DNA from: a bacterium
GTDB lineage: Bacteria > Bacillota > Bacilli > Lactobacillales > Streptococcaceae
Direction: 5' to 3'
DNA: 64,000 bases
Assembly (NCBI GenBank): GCA_905221215.1
Contig: CAJNCI010000005.1
Span: 43,795 to 107,794, forward strand
In this document: positions 7,414 to 15,821 of the stretch, piece by piece
Position numbering within the stretch: position 1 is the first letter of the stretch
Layout of the letters: each line of letters opens with the position of its first letter
The notes under the pieces: model-generated
Databases searched by the model: none
Seen by the model: only the letters and a program-made list of their open reading frames with translations
What the model was told of the DNA's origin: nothing
Made by a program: the position numbers and the translations under genes

Positions 7414-7791
7414 GTGAAGATTCGGATGCGAAATACGATTCAGTTTGATGAGCAGTTGGAAGTGATTGACCAGCTTTATGACGTGGAAGTGCATGAAAAG
7501 GGAGATTATAGATATTTGCTTTTCTACAATGAGGAAAAGGAAAAAGTAGTGATTAAATTCCATGGTCAAGAACTGGTGATGAGCCGATTTTCCAATCCCA
7601 AGACCATTATGCGCTTTCTAAAGGATAGTGATAGTTTAGCCTACATTCCTACACCAATGGGCATGCAGGAGTTTATCATCCAAACGAGCCATTATCAAGT
7701 TGATGGGCAAAAGATTGAACTAGATTATCAACTGCAAAATCAAGAGGGACATCTCTTTGCCAGCTATCAATTGGAAATTACTTGGGGCTAG
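7414..7791 (+). CDS. DUF1934 (YwiB-like) beta-barrel protein
   Basis: This 125-residue protein is rich in beta strands and matches the DUF1934/YwiB family, small lipocalin-like barrels of unknown function in Firmicutes. The start is GTG at 7414 with AAGAGG at 7401-7406. A TGGTAAAAT extended -10 lies in the short gap shared with the divergent HD gene. A strong hairpin terminator follows, so it is transcribed alone or with limited read-through into ylxM-ffh. Confidence 0.75.
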   Translation: MKIRMRNTIQFDEQLEVIDQLYDVEVHEKGDYRYLLFYNEEKEKVVIKFHGQELVMSRFSNPKTIMRFLKDSDSLAYIPTPMGMQEFIIQTSHYQVDGQKIELDYQLQNQEGHLFASYQLEITWG

Positions 7792-7830
7792 GCTCATGTC
7801 TTTTTCAAATTTACCTGGCTATCTTCTCGT

Positions 7831-7866
7831 ATTAGCCTGCTAATGTGGTAGATTAGGCTAATTTTT
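7831..7866 (+). terminator. Terminator after the DUF1934 gene, overlapping the ylxM promoter region
   Basis: ATTAGCCT (7831-7838) pairs perfectly with AGGCTAAT (7855-7862), followed by four T. Its end abuts the -10 element of ylxM. Confidence 0.75.
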
Positions 7867-7874
7867 GGTATAAT
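7866..7874 (+). promoter_or_regulatory. Extended -10 promoter of ylxM
   Basis: TGGTATAAT has its TATAAT at 7869-7874. The ATG of ylxM starts at 7882, so the predicted transcript begins at or within one or two bases of the start codon. Confidence 0.6.
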
Positions 7875-7881
7875 AAAAGTT

Positions 7882-8214
7882 ATGGAAATCGAAAAAACCA
7901 ATCGTATGAATGCGCTCTTTGAATTTTATGCGGCGCTTTTGACAGATAAGCAAATGAATTATATAGAGCTTTACTACGCTGATGATTACAGCCTTGCTGA
8001 GATTGCCGAGGAGTTTGGTGTCAGTCGTCAGGCTGTCTATGATAATATCAAGCGGACAGAAAAGATTCTGGAAGATTATGAGATGAAATTGCACATGTAC
8101 TCGGACTACATTGTCCGCAGTCAGATTTTTGACCAGATTTTGGAGCAGTATCCCAAGGATGACTTTCTGCATGAGCAGATAGAAATTTTAACAAGCATTG
8201 ATAATAGAGAATAA
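7882..8214 (+). CDS. ylxM: YlxM, helix-turn-helix partner of the SRP gene
   Basis: This 110-residue protein of the UPF0122/YlxM family has a sigma-like helix-turn-helix ([21 protein letters not shown], about residues 36-56). The gene lies immediately upstream of ffh throughout Firmicutes; in Streptococcus YlxM has been linked to SRP function. Only 11 bases separate it from ffh, so the two are co-transcribed. The ATG at 7882 is the only start that keeps the conserved N-terminus, and no ribosome site can precede it on a transcript from the TATAAT at 7869. Confidence 0.9.
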   Translation: MEIEKTNRMNALFEFYAALLTDKQMNYIELYYADDYSLAEIAEEFGVSRQAVYDNIKRTEKILEDYEMKLHMYSDYIVRSQIFDQILEQYPKDDFLHEQIEILTSIDNRE

Positions 8215-8225
8215 GAGGAAGAAAA

Positions 8226-9797
8226 ATGGCATTTGAAAGTTTAACAGAACGTTTGCAGAACGTCTTTAAAAATTTACGTAAAAAAGGAAAAATCTCTGAA
8301 TCTGATGTCCAAGAGGCAACCAAAGAAATTCGCTTGGCCTTGCTTGAGGCCGACGTTGCCTTGCCTGTTGTAAAGGACTTTATCAAGAAAGTTCGTGAGC
8401 GTGCAGTCGGGCATGAAGTCATTGACACCCTTAATCCTGCGCAACAGATTATTAAAATCGTTGATGAGGAACTGACCGCCGTTTTAGGTTCTGATACGGC
8501 AGAGATTATCAAGTCACCTAAGATTCCTACAATCATCATGATGGTCGGTTTGCAGGGGGCTGGTAAAACAACCTTTGCAGGTAAGTTGGCCAACAAACTC
8601 AAGAAAGAAGAAAATGCCCGTCCTTTGATGATTGCGGCGGATATTTACCGTCCTGCGGCTATTGACCAGTTGAAGACACTGGGGCAACAGATTGATGTGC
8701 CTGTCTTCGCACTTGGGACAGAAGTACCAGCTGTTGAGATTGTACGTCAAGGTTTGGAACAAGCCCAAGCCAATCACAACGATTATGTCTTGATTGATAC
8801 GGCAGGTCGTTTGCAGATTGATGAGCTTTTGATGAATGAGCTTCGTGACGTGAAAGCACTAGCTCAACCAAACGAAATTCTGCTCGTCGTTGATGCCATG
8901 ATTGGTCAAGAAGCAGCCAATGTTGCGCGTGAGTTCAATGCTCAGTTGGAAGTGACTGGGGTCATCCTTACCAAGATTGATGGTGATACTCGTGGTGGTG
9001 CTGCTCTATCTGTTCGTCACATTACTGGAAAACCAATCAAGTTTACTGGTACAGGTGAAAAGATTACGGACATTGAAACCTTCCACCCAGACCGCATGTC
9101 TAGCCGTATCCTTGGCATGGGGGATATGCTTACGTTGATTGAGAAAGCTTCTCAGGAATACGATGAGCAAAAAGCCCTTGAAATGGCTGAGAAGATGCGC
9201 GAAAACACCTTTGATTTCAATGATTTCATTGATCAGTTGGATCAGGTGCAAAACATGGGGCCAATGGAAGACTTGCTCAAGATGATTCCAGGTATGGCTA
9301 ACAATCCAGCCCTTCAAAACATGAAGGTAGATGAGCGTCAGATTGCGCGCAAACGTGCTATTGTGTCTTCAATGACACATGAAGAACGTGAAAATCCAGA
9401 TTTGTTAAATCCAAGCCGTCGCCGTCGTATCGCTGCTGGTTCTGGAAATACCTTTGTCGAAGTTAATAAATTCATCAAAGACTTTAACCAAGCTAAACAG
9501 CTCATGCAGGGTGTCATGTCTGGTGATATGAACAAGATGATGAAGCAGATGGGAATCAATCCAAACAACCTTCCAAAAAATATGCCAAATATGGGAGGAA
9601 TGGATATGTCTGCCCTTGAAGGAATGATGGGACAAGGCGGTATGCCTGACCTTTCAGCTCTCGGAGGAGCAGGAATGCCAGATATGAGTCAGATGTTTGG
9701 TGGCGGACTCAAAGGTAAAATCGGTGAATTTGCCATGAAACAATCCATGAAACGCATGGCGAATAAAATGAAAAAAGCGAAGAAGAAACGCAAGTAA
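8226..9797 (+). CDS. ffh: Signal recognition particle GTPase Ffh (SRP54)
   Basis: Ffh binds signal peptides and SRP RNA and docks with FtsY to deliver membrane proteins. The 523-residue sequence has the N domain (1-90), the G domain with P-loop GLQGAGKTT near 107, DTAGRL near 190 and TKIDGDTRGG near 248, then the M domain (about 300-460) with methionine-rich helices that hold signal sequences and RNA. The tail (460-523) is rich in Met, Gly and Lys. A GAGGAAG ribosome site precedes the ATG. It is downstream of ylxM, and its receptor ftsY is also in this window. Confidence 0.98.
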   Translation: MAFESLTERLQNVFKNLRKKGKISESDVQEATKEIRLALLEADVALPVVKDFIKKVRERAVGHEVIDTLNPAQQIIKIVDEELTAVLGSDTAEIIKSPKIPTIIMMVGLQGAGKTTFAGKLANKLKKEENARPLMIAADIYRPAAIDQLKTLGQQIDVPVFALGTEVPAVEIVRQGLEQAQANHNDYVLIDTAGRLQIDELLMNELRDVKALAQPNEILLVVDAMIGQEAANVAREFNAQLEVTGVILTKIDGDTRGGAALSVRHITGKPIKFTGTGEKITDIETFHPDRMSSRILGMGDMLTLIEKASQEYDEQKALEMAEKMRENTFDFNDFIDQLDQVQNMGPMEDLLKMIPGMANNPALQNMKVDERQIARKRAIVSSMTHEERENPDLLNPSRRRRIAAGSGNTFVEVNKFIKDFNQAKQLMQGVMSGDMNKMMKQMGINPNNLPKNMPNMGGMDMSALEGMMGQGGMPDLSALGGAGMPDMSQMFGGGLKGKIGEFAMKQSMKRMANKMKKAKKKRK

Positions 9798-9825
9798 GAC
9801 AAGGGATTGATGCAAATCTCATTTG

Positions 9826-9910
9826 ATGAGAAAATGAAGTAAAAATTTCTATGATAAAACGTATAGTATCAAGTTTTTAGAATACCTGATATTATACGTT
9901 TTTTGATTTT
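9826..9910. repeat. Dispersed terminator-bearing repeat, copy 1
   Basis: A 16-bp stem (AAAACGTATAGTATCA at 9856-9871 with TGATATTATACGTTTT at 9887-9902) is followed by T residues. The element, from GAGAAAATGAAGTAA through TTTTGATTTTAA, matches bases 25085-25170 closely. It sits between the convergent genes ffh and uraA and can act as a bidirectional terminator. Confidence 0.8.
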
Positions 9911-9987
9911 AACAATTTACAGATATTTGTATTATAGTGTACGAAAAAATCCACTCAGTTGTCTGAGCGGATTTGGTGTTTAGACTC

Positions 9988-11271
9988 TTAGTCTTTATTT
10001 TCATATGGCAAGATTAAGTTCAAGATGATTCCTGTCATGGCTGATAGGGCAGTTCCTGAAAGGGTAACTGGACCGAGTTTAAGGATAGCTCCTCCAAGTC
10101 CAAGTACCAACATAGCACTTGCGATGATTAGGTTACGCATTTGACTGAAGTCTACACGTTCTTTGATCAAGACTTTCAAACCATTACTTGCGATAACTCC
10201 GTAGAGAAGGATTGACATACCACCAAGTACAGCATTTGGAATGGTTGAAATCAAGGCAGTGAATTTACCAAGGAAGCTAAGGGCAATCGCGATAAAGGCA
10301 GCGTTACGGATAACTGAGACAGAAGCGATACGAGTCATACCGATAACCCCTGTATTTTCTCCATAAGTTGTATTGGCTGGTCCACCAAGGAAGGCAGAAA
10401 CTGAAGTTGCGATACCGTCACCAAGAAGAGTACGGTGAAGACCTGGTTCTTTCAAGAATTGACGGCCACAGATTTGACCCAAAACAGTATGATCTCCGAT
10501 ATGTTCAGAAATTGTTACGATAGCGATTGGCAAGATGGCGATGGTTTCTGGACCAAAGTAAAGATTGTATTCTTTAAAGGCACCACCTGTATTAAATGGC
10601 AAGTAGAAACCAGGAATCTCGAACCAGTTAGCTTTAAGAACTGGTGTAAAGTCAACCAAGCCAAGAGTTAGTGCGAAGAGGTAACCACCGATAATGGCAA
10701 ATAGGAATGGAATGATTCGTAGGAAGCCTTTTCCTTTTGTATTGATAAAGGCAGCAATCAAGAAAGTAACAACTGCTACAAGAGCATTTTTCCAATTTCC
10801 ATCAGCTACAAGACCAGCATTGGTAACTGCTGAACCTGCAAGTCCGAGACCGATAACGATGATCATAGGTCCGATGATGATTGGTGGCAAGAGTTTATCA
10901 ATCCATTTTGTACCTGCAAAACGAACACCAGCAGCCACAAGGACATAGACCAAACCAGTCAAGATAACCCCTGTTTGGGCAGCAGATACATCACCACCCA
11001 TTTCTTTCATAGCCAGTGACATAGCTGTGATAAAGGCAAATGAAGAACCTAGATAAACTGGAACTTTAAATCCAGTTGAAATCATGTAGATGAGTGTTCC
11101 AACACCTGAAGCAAAAAGGGCAACAGATACAGGCATTCCCAAAATCAATGGTACCAAGATGGTCGCACCGAACATGGCGAAAACGTGTTGGAAGCTAAGG
11201 AGAATTCCTTTTCCAGCTGAAGGACGTTGGTCAACGTCTAGTAACAAATCAACAGTTGATTCTTGTTTCAT
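9988..11271 (-). CDS. uraA: Uracil permease (UraA/NCS2 family)
   Basis: This integral membrane uracil:proton symporter of 427 residues has about 14 hydrophobic segments. The NCS2 family signature region GGPANTTYGENTGVIGMTRI lies near residue 300. I start it at the ATG at 11271, which has a GTGAGG site 6 bases upstream; an upstream in-frame ATG at 11307 lies inside the leader terminator and is unlikely. The PyrR-type attenuator in front couples uracil uptake to pyrimidine supply, the same control as the pyrR operon in this window. Confidence 0.95.
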   Translation of the reverse strand: MKQESTVDLLLDVDQRPSAGKGILLSFQHVFAMFGATILVPLILGMPVSVALFASGVGTLIYMISTGFKVPVYLGSSFAFITAMSLAMKEMGGDVSAAQTGVILTGLVYVLVAAGVRFAGTKWIDKLLPPIIIGPMIIVIGLGLAGSAVTNAGLVADGNWKNALVAVVTFLIAAFINTKGKGFLRIIPFLFAIIGGYLFALTLGLVDFTPVLKANWFEIPGFYLPFNTGGAFKEYNLYFGPETIAILPIAIVTISEHIGDHTVLGQICGRQFLKEPGLHRTLLGDGIATSVSAFLGGPANTTYGENTGVIGMTRIASVSVIRNAAFIAIALSFLGKFTALISTIPNAVLGGMSILLYGVIASNGLKVLIKERVDFSQMRNLIIASAMLVLGLGGAILKLGPVTLSGTALSAMTGIILNLILPYENKD

Positions 11272-11292
11272 ATAAACCTCACTTTTGGGCAT

Positions 11293-11437
11293 CAAAAAAG
11301 AGCCCATTATTTTACAGCAATAGGCCCTCAGAGTAAGACTTCTTTAAAATCTAGACTTTAAAGAGTTTCAAATATTTCTGCGTCTTCGTCACCTCACGGG
11401 ATGACATTAAAAACCTTTGCTTAGGATAGTATAGCAG
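11293..11437 (-). promoter_or_regulatory. Promoter and PyrR-dependent attenuator of uraA
   Basis: Read on the minus strand: an extended -10 TGCTATACT (11437-11429), the PyrR-binding loop TCATCCCGTGAGGTGA (11404-11389), and a terminator hairpin with an 11-bp stem containing two to three G-U pairs, ending in six T (11329-11293). PyrR with bound UMP is known to stabilise such a loop and let the terminator form, lowering expression when pyrimidines are plentiful. Confidence 0.85.
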
Positions 11438-11524
11438 AAAAAAATGATTTTGTAAATCATTTTTTTCCGAGCCTAGAAATAAAAAAGCGAGGTTGACTTT
11501 GTAAATATTTTTTTACTTAAAAAT

Positions 11525-12238
11525 TTAAAGCGGGCGTTTATTTGGCATACCAGCCTTACGTGGATATTTATTTGGTGTTTCTTTTTTCTTTTCTACCACT
11601 GTGATGTAGCGCGGATCTCCATTTGGTAGGGCGTAGCTGAGATTGTCTTCTACTTTACTAAAAAGGAGATTGAGGGCATTCTTAGCTTCTAATAATTCCT
11701 CAGGCGCATTGCTGGCCTTGAGTGCCAATAGTTTTCCACCAACCTTAAGGTAGGGAATAGTCAATTCAGATAGGATCTGCATACGGGCAACCGCACGAGC
11801 TGTTACAAAATCATATTGGGCACGGAAGTTCTTGTCTTGTGCTAAGTCTTCTGCACGTCCATGGTAGAAATGAACACCATTCAAATCCAGCTCCTGAGCC
11901 AAAAGTTGGAGGAAGTTGATGCGCTTATTGAGTGAATCGATGATGGTCACATCTAACTGAGGATAGAGGATTTTCATGGGAAGACTAGGAAATCCTGCCC
12001 CGGCTCCAATATCAAGAAGTTTGATATTTTCATTTGAAATCAAGCCTTGCAGAATGGGGGCAATCGAATCGTAAAAATGTTTGAGATAAACTTCTTCCTT
12101 GTCCGTAATAGCTGTTAAATTAATCTTTTCATTCCACTCGACCAAGAGTTCAAAATAACGTTCAAATTGTTCTTTTTGCTGGTCCGAAAGTGGAAGATTT
12201 TGCTCGGCAAGCAAGTTGTAAAATGTTTCTGGTTTCAT
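11525..12238 (-). CDS. rsmG: 16S rRNA m7G527 methyltransferase RsmG (GidB)
   Basis: This 237-residue SAM-dependent methyltransferase modifies G527 of 16S rRNA. The AdoMet motif [18 protein letters not shown] lies near residue 70, with [11 protein letters not shown] near 150 typical of RsmG. I begin at the ATG at 12238, preceded by AAGGAAAT, rather than eight codons upstream. The gene is divergent from lemA-htpX, sharing a 93-base gap. The C-terminus is rich in Lys and Pro, as in other streptococci. Confidence 0.95.
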   Translation of the reverse strand: MKPETFYNLLAEQNLPLSDQQKEQFERYFELLVEWNEKINLTAITDKEEVYLKHFYDSIAPILQGLISNENIKLLDIGAGAGFPSLPMKILYPQLDVTIIDSLNKRINFLQLLAQELDLNGVHFYHGRAEDLAQDKNFRAQYDFVTARAVARMQILSELTIPYLKVGGKLLALKASNAPEELLEAKNALNLLFSKVEDNLSYALPNGDPRYITVVEKKKETPNKYPRKAGMPNKRPL

Positions 12239-12331
12239 AGTTATTTCCTTCTTTAGTATCATCTTATTTTACCACAATCATAAAAAATTTGATATACTGG
12301 TACTAATCTAAAAGCAGAAAGGACTTATATC

Positions 12332-12892
12332 ATGACTTGGATTATTCTTGGAGTTATCGCTCTTATTGTTATTTTTGTGATTGTTAGCTATAACGGTTTG
12401 GTTAAGAATCGTATGCAAACCAAGGAGGCTTGGAGCCAGATTGATGTTCAGTTGAAACGTCGAAATGATCTCTTGCCAAACTTGATTGAGACTGTAAAAG
12501 GTTATGCTAAGTATGAAGGTTCTACCCTTGAAAAGGTGGCAGAACTACGTAACCAAGTGGCGGCAGCGACTTCACCAGCAGAAGCTATGAAAGCTAGTGA
12601 TGCCCTTACTCGTCAGGTTTCAGGTATTTTTGCAGTTGCAGAAAGCTATCCAGATTTGAAAGCTAGTGCAAACTTTGTTAAATTGCAAGAGGAGTTGACT
12701 AATACAGAAAATAAAATTTCATACTCTCGTCAACTCTATAACAGTGTTGTCAGCAACTACAATGTAAAATTAGAAACTTTCCCAAGCAATATTATCGCTG
12801 GAATGTTTGGATTTAAAGCAGCAGATTTCCTTCAAACACCAGAAGAGGAAAAGGTAGTTCCTAAAGTTGATTTTAGCGGTTTAGGTGACTAA
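12332..12892 (+). CDS. lemA: LemA family membrane-anchored protein
   Basis: This 186-residue protein has one N-terminal membrane helix ([18 protein letters not shown]) followed by a long helical body facing outward, with the conserved [21 protein letters not shown] stretch split over its start. The function of LemA is not settled; it is consistently paired with the protease HtpX, as here. The stop TAA is two bases from the htpX ATG, so translation is coupled. A TGATATACT element about 40 bases upstream is the likely -10. Confidence 0.9.
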   Translation: MTWIILGVIALIVIFVIVSYNGLVKNRMQTKEAWSQIDVQLKRRNDLLPNLIETVKGYAKYEGSTLEKVAELRNQVAAATSPAEAMKASDALTRQVSGIFAVAESYPDLKASANFVKLQEELTNTENKISYSRQLYNSVVSNYNVKLETFPSNIIAGMFGFKAADFLQTPEEEKVVPKVDFSGLGD

Positions 12893-12893
12893 G

Positions 12894-13793
12894 ATGTTGT
12901 TTGATCAAATTGCAAGCAATAAACGAAAAACATGGATTTTGTTGCTGGTATTTTTCCTACTCTTAGCTCTGGTTGGCTATGCGGTTGGTTACCTCTTTAT
13001 GCGGTCTGGGCTTGGTGGTTTGGTTATCGCGCTGATTATCGGCTTTATCTATGCCTTGTCCATGATTTTTCAATCGACAGAGATTGTCATGTCCATGAAT
13101 GGAGCGCGTGAGGTGGATGAGCAAATGGCACCAGACCTCTACCATGTAGTGGAAGATATGGCTATGGTGGCTCAGATTCCTATGCCTCGTGTTTTCATCA
13201 TTGATGATCCAGCCTTAAATGCCTTTGCGACAGGTTCTAACCCTCAAAATGCGGCGGTTGCTGCGACTTCAGGTCTCCTAGCTATCATGAATCGTGAGGA
13301 GCTAGAAGCTGTTATGGGACATGAAGTCAGTCATATTCGTAATTACGATATCCGTATTTCGACTATTGCTGTCGCTCTTGCTAGTGCTATCACCATGCTT
13401 TCTAGTATGGCAGGTCGTATGATGTGGTGGGGTGGAGCAGGTCGCAGACGAAGTGACGATGATAGAGATGGAAATGGTCTTGAAATCATTATGCTAGTGG
13501 TTTCCCTACTAGCTATTGTTCTGGCACCTCTCGCTGCAACCTTGGTGCAACTAGCTATTTCTCGTCAGAGGGAATTTCTAGCTGATGCTTCCAGTGTTGA
13601 GTTGACGCGCAATCCGCAAGGAATGATCAATGCTCTACGTAAGTTAGACAATAGTAAACCGATGAGTCGTCCTGTCGATGATGCCAGCAGTGCACTTTAT
13701 ATCAATGATCCCAAGAAAGGTGGAGGGTTCCAAAAACTCTTTTACACCCACCCACCTATTTCAGAACGGATTGAACGTTTAAAACAGATGTAA
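12894..13793 (+). CDS. htpX: Membrane zinc metalloprotease HtpX
   Basis: This 299-residue M48 peptidase cleaves damaged membrane proteins. It has two N-terminal membrane helices (about 15-60), the zinc site HEVSH at 142-146 with a third ligand glutamate in REFLADASS near 225, and two further hydrophobic segments between. I chose the ATG at 12894, directly after the lemA stop; a GTG nine bases upstream overlaps lemA and is less likely. It is followed by a bidirectional terminator. Confidence 0.95.
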   Translation: MLFDQIASNKRKTWILLLVFFLLLALVGYAVGYLFMRSGLGGLVIALIIGFIYALSMIFQSTEIVMSMNGAREVDEQMAPDLYHVVEDMAMVAQIPMPRVFIIDDPALNAFATGSNPQNAAVAATSGLLAIMNREELEAVMGHEVSHIRNYDIRISTIAVALASAITMLSSMAGRMMWWGGAGRRRSDDDRDGNGLEIIMLVVSLLAIVLAPLAATLVQLAISRQREFLADASSVELTRNPQGMINALRKLDNSKPMSRPVDDASSALYINDPKKGGGFQKLFYTHPPISERIERLKQM

Positions 13794-13797
13794 AAAG

Positions 13798-13823
13798 AAT
13801 CCAGAGGTCATCTCTGGATTTTT
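13798..13823. terminator. Bidirectional terminator between htpX and the ABC-F gene
   Basis: AATCCAGAG (13798-13806) pairs with CTCTGGATT (13812-13820), followed by T residues; A residues on the left side allow termination of the convergent ABC-F gene as well. Confidence 0.8.
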
Positions 13824-13837
13824 ACTATGTTGCAAAT

Positions 13838-15364
13838 TTATAAATCGTCTAAATTAACTACCTCCAAACCGTGTTCTGTCAAGCGATAGATAGTCGAACA
13901 GACCTCTTTTAAGAAACGACGGTCATGCGAAACAGTGATGAGACCGCCTGGATAGGTGGCAAAGAGTTTTCTGATCTGGAGTTGAGAAGTGGGAGAAAAG
14001 TTTCGTGTGGGTTCATCCAGCAAGAGAAAGTTTGGTTTGTGTAGCACTAAATCCAAAAGCAGGAGTTTGCCCTGTTGCCCGCCAGATAAGAAGCGAATTT
14101 GATGCTGCATTTCTGGATAACTGAAATTGAGACTGGCTAGGTGAGATTGGATTTTCTGTAGTTTCTCTTTTTCCCCAGTTTTGCTGAGATAGGCTATTGG
14201 GGATAAATCCAATTGCAGTTTTTTGTGGTGATCTTGTGGCATAAAACCAAGCGAAATCTCTCTTTTATCATTAAGAAGTTGCTGTAACTTGGCTAACAGA
14301 GTTGATTTCCCAATACCATTTGGGCCGATGATACCAATTTTTTCTTGGCCACGGACAGTTAATTGTAGTTCTTGCACCAAAATTCGCTCGCCAATGGACA
14401 AATTTTCTTTTTCCAGTTGGATTAAGACTTTAGATGCCGGTAATGGCTGTATATCCGAGAAGAAAAGTTGAATGTGTTCTTCTTCAAGTGGCTTTTGGGT
14501 CATGGACTGAGCTGTCTTTTCGTAGCGTTTTTCTTGTGAGAGGACAGTTTTCATCTTTTTAGCCAATAGGCGACCTGCAGTACTGTCTTTGGTAGCTCGA
14601 AGTGCAGTTTCTACATTTTGCTTGACTCGCCGATGTTTTTCCATGGTTTTATCGTAGACTCTTTGGTCGTTAGCAGCTTGCTTGCTTTGTTTGGCAAAAT
14701 TAGCCTTTCTCTGGTCACTATAGCGTTCATAATCTAAATGCTCTACTAGCGTTTCCGCTTCTTTACGGTGCTTGACCAGTCGCAAGTGGACAATAGTATC
14801 AGCCGTTTCAGAAAGAAAGTCTTCATCATGGGAAATAAAAATAACGGTTTGCCTGGTCTTTTGAATCTGACTTTTTAGCCAATCAACCGTCTCAAGGTCT
14901 AGGTCATTTGAAGGTTCATCTAAAAATAGAATTTCAAAGGGTTTGACTAACTCATGGATGAGCTGAATTTTCAAAGATTCGCCCCCTGATAGACTGCTAA
15001 TCTTTTGGTCGCTAGCGAAACGATCATTATTAAAATGCAACTCCTCCGCCAAACGATAAAGAATACTGTAGTCTAAATCAGCAGAATCCAAAAAGAAGTA
15101 GTCGTGTAGAGTTTTCTTTTTCAGGTTCTCGGGGAGTTTTTGAGGAATGTAGGACAGTGACTGACAGTCAGACTGGATGTCTCCCTTGATAGTGAAATCA
15201 GACAAAGCTTCCCCCATTAAAATTTTAAGTAAGGTTGATTTGCCATTTCCTTCTTCTCCAATAATAGCAACCTTTTCCCCGTCTTGGATGGTCATGGTTA
15301 AATCAGAGACAAGGTCTCGTAAATCTTTGTTTTGAGTGATAGTTAGATGATTAATGTTTATCAT
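13838..15364 (-). CDS. ABC-F family ATPase (probable ribosome-protection or translation factor)
   Basis: This 508-residue protein has two ABC domains and no membrane segment. The first domain has GEEGNGKST near 35, LSGGESLK near 125 and LFLDEPSNDLD near 147. A charged linker (about 190-300) corresponds to the P-site tRNA interaction motif. The second domain has GPNGIGKST near 345, LSGGQQGK near 425 and LLLDEPTRNFS near 447. Proteins of this type remove antibiotics from the ribosome or act on stalled ribosomes. A leader with a tiny uORF and terminator precedes it, the arrangement of antibiotic-inducible ABC-F genes. Drug specificity cannot be told. Confidence 0.85.
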   Translation of the reverse strand: MININHLTITQNKDLRDLVSDLTMTIQDGEKVAIIGEEGNGKSTLLKILMGEALSDFTIKGDIQSDCQSLSYIPQKLPENLKKKTLHDYFFLDSADLDYSILYRLAEELHFNNDRFASDQKISSLSGGESLKIQLIHELVKPFEILFLDEPSNDLDLETVDWLKSQIQKTRQTVIFISHDEDFLSETADTIVHLRLVKHRKEAETLVEHLDYERYSDQRKANFAKQSKQAANDQRVYDKTMEKHRRVKQNVETALRATKDSTAGRLLAKKMKTVLSQEKRYEKTAQSMTQKPLEEEHIQLFFSDIQPLPASKVLIQLEKENLSIGERILVQELQLTVRGQEKIGIIGPNGIGKSTLLAKLQQLLNDKREISLGFMPQDHHKKLQLDLSPIAYLSKTGEKEKLQKIQSHLASLNFSYPEMQHQIRFLSGGQQGKLLLLDLVLHKPNFLLLDEPTRNFSPTSQLQIRKLFATYPGGLITVSHDRRFLKEVCSTIYRLTEHGLEVVNLDDL

Positions 15365-15400
15365 ATTGTTGCCCTTTCTAGAATGTCAATAGTGCATAAC

Positions 15401-15427
15401 AAAAAGCTCTACTTTACCTAGTAGAGC
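15401..15427 (-). terminator. Attenuator terminator in the ABC-F leader
   Basis: On the minus strand GCTCTAC (15427-15421) pairs with GTAGAGC (15412-15406) and is followed by TTTTT (15405-15401). It lies 36 bases upstream of the ABC-F start codon, inside the leader, so it would stop transcription before the gene unless disrupted. Confidence 0.8.
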
Positions 15428-15538
15428 CAAAGTCTATGTCAAAAAAACTCTATTAACATGCCAGAAAAAGAGCATAAAAGAGCACACAAAAAGAGACAAA
15501 ACAAGATCTACTAAATAAAGTTTCTTTATTTGATAGAC

Positions 15539-15550
15539 TTAGTTGTTCAT
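15539..15550 (-). CDS. Three-codon upstream ORF (Met-Asn-Asn) in the ABC-F leader
   Basis: ATG AAC AAC TAA reads on the minus strand from 15550 to 15539, preceded by CGGAGG and AGGGGAG, far stronger ribosome sites than a random triplet would have. It directly abuts the first hairpin of the leader. Ribosome occupancy here would block that hairpin's 5' arm. Proposed as the sensing uORF; translation is not shown. Confidence 0.5.
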   Translation of the reverse strand: MNN

Positions 15551-15581
15551 GTCTCCCCTACCTCCGAGTATTAGTACCTTT

Positions 15582-15610
15582 ATCCTATACCTTTAAGGAA
15601 ATTTTGTCAA
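15582..15610 (-). promoter_or_regulatory. Promoter of the ABC-F leader transcript
   Basis: On the minus strand TTGACA (15610-15605), a 17-base spacer and TAGGAT (15587-15582) place the transcript start near 15575, about 210 bases before the ABC-F ATG. The rest of the 457-base gap (15611-15821) holds the rightward DUF177 promoter and little else. Confidence 0.75.
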
Positions 15611-15784
15611 CAGAAAACTGGAAATTTCAAGCTATAAAATCTCAAAATTTGTCTTCCATATGAGCATCCTCCTTGCTATCATGTCTCCTTGCCTATAGTA
15701 TAGTACCAAAAAATATAGTGATGAACATATTAAAAAATTCAATTCTAATTACAAAGTTTGGTGGGCTGATTTGTAGGCTTTTCA

Positions 15785-15793
15785 TGGTATAAT
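15785..15793 (+). promoter_or_regulatory. Extended -10 promoter of the DUF177-nth operon
   Basis: TGGTATAAT at 15785-15793, 29 bases before the ATG of the DUF177 gene. Confidence 0.65.
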
Positions 15794-15821
15794 CAAGAGA
15801 GTAAATCTTTATGGAGGAAGT

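Noticed and set aside
8048..8602. 184-codon open frame antisense to ylxM and ffh
   Set aside because: It is an out-of-frame shadow of two strongly coding genes, without ribosome site or promoter.
15632..15682. 16-codon ORF (MIARRMLIWKTNFEIL) upstream of the ABC-F leader on the minus strand, with AAGGAG ahead
   Set aside because: It lies upstream of the consensus promoter at 15610-15582, so it would not be on the leader transcript; only a weak further promoter could express it.
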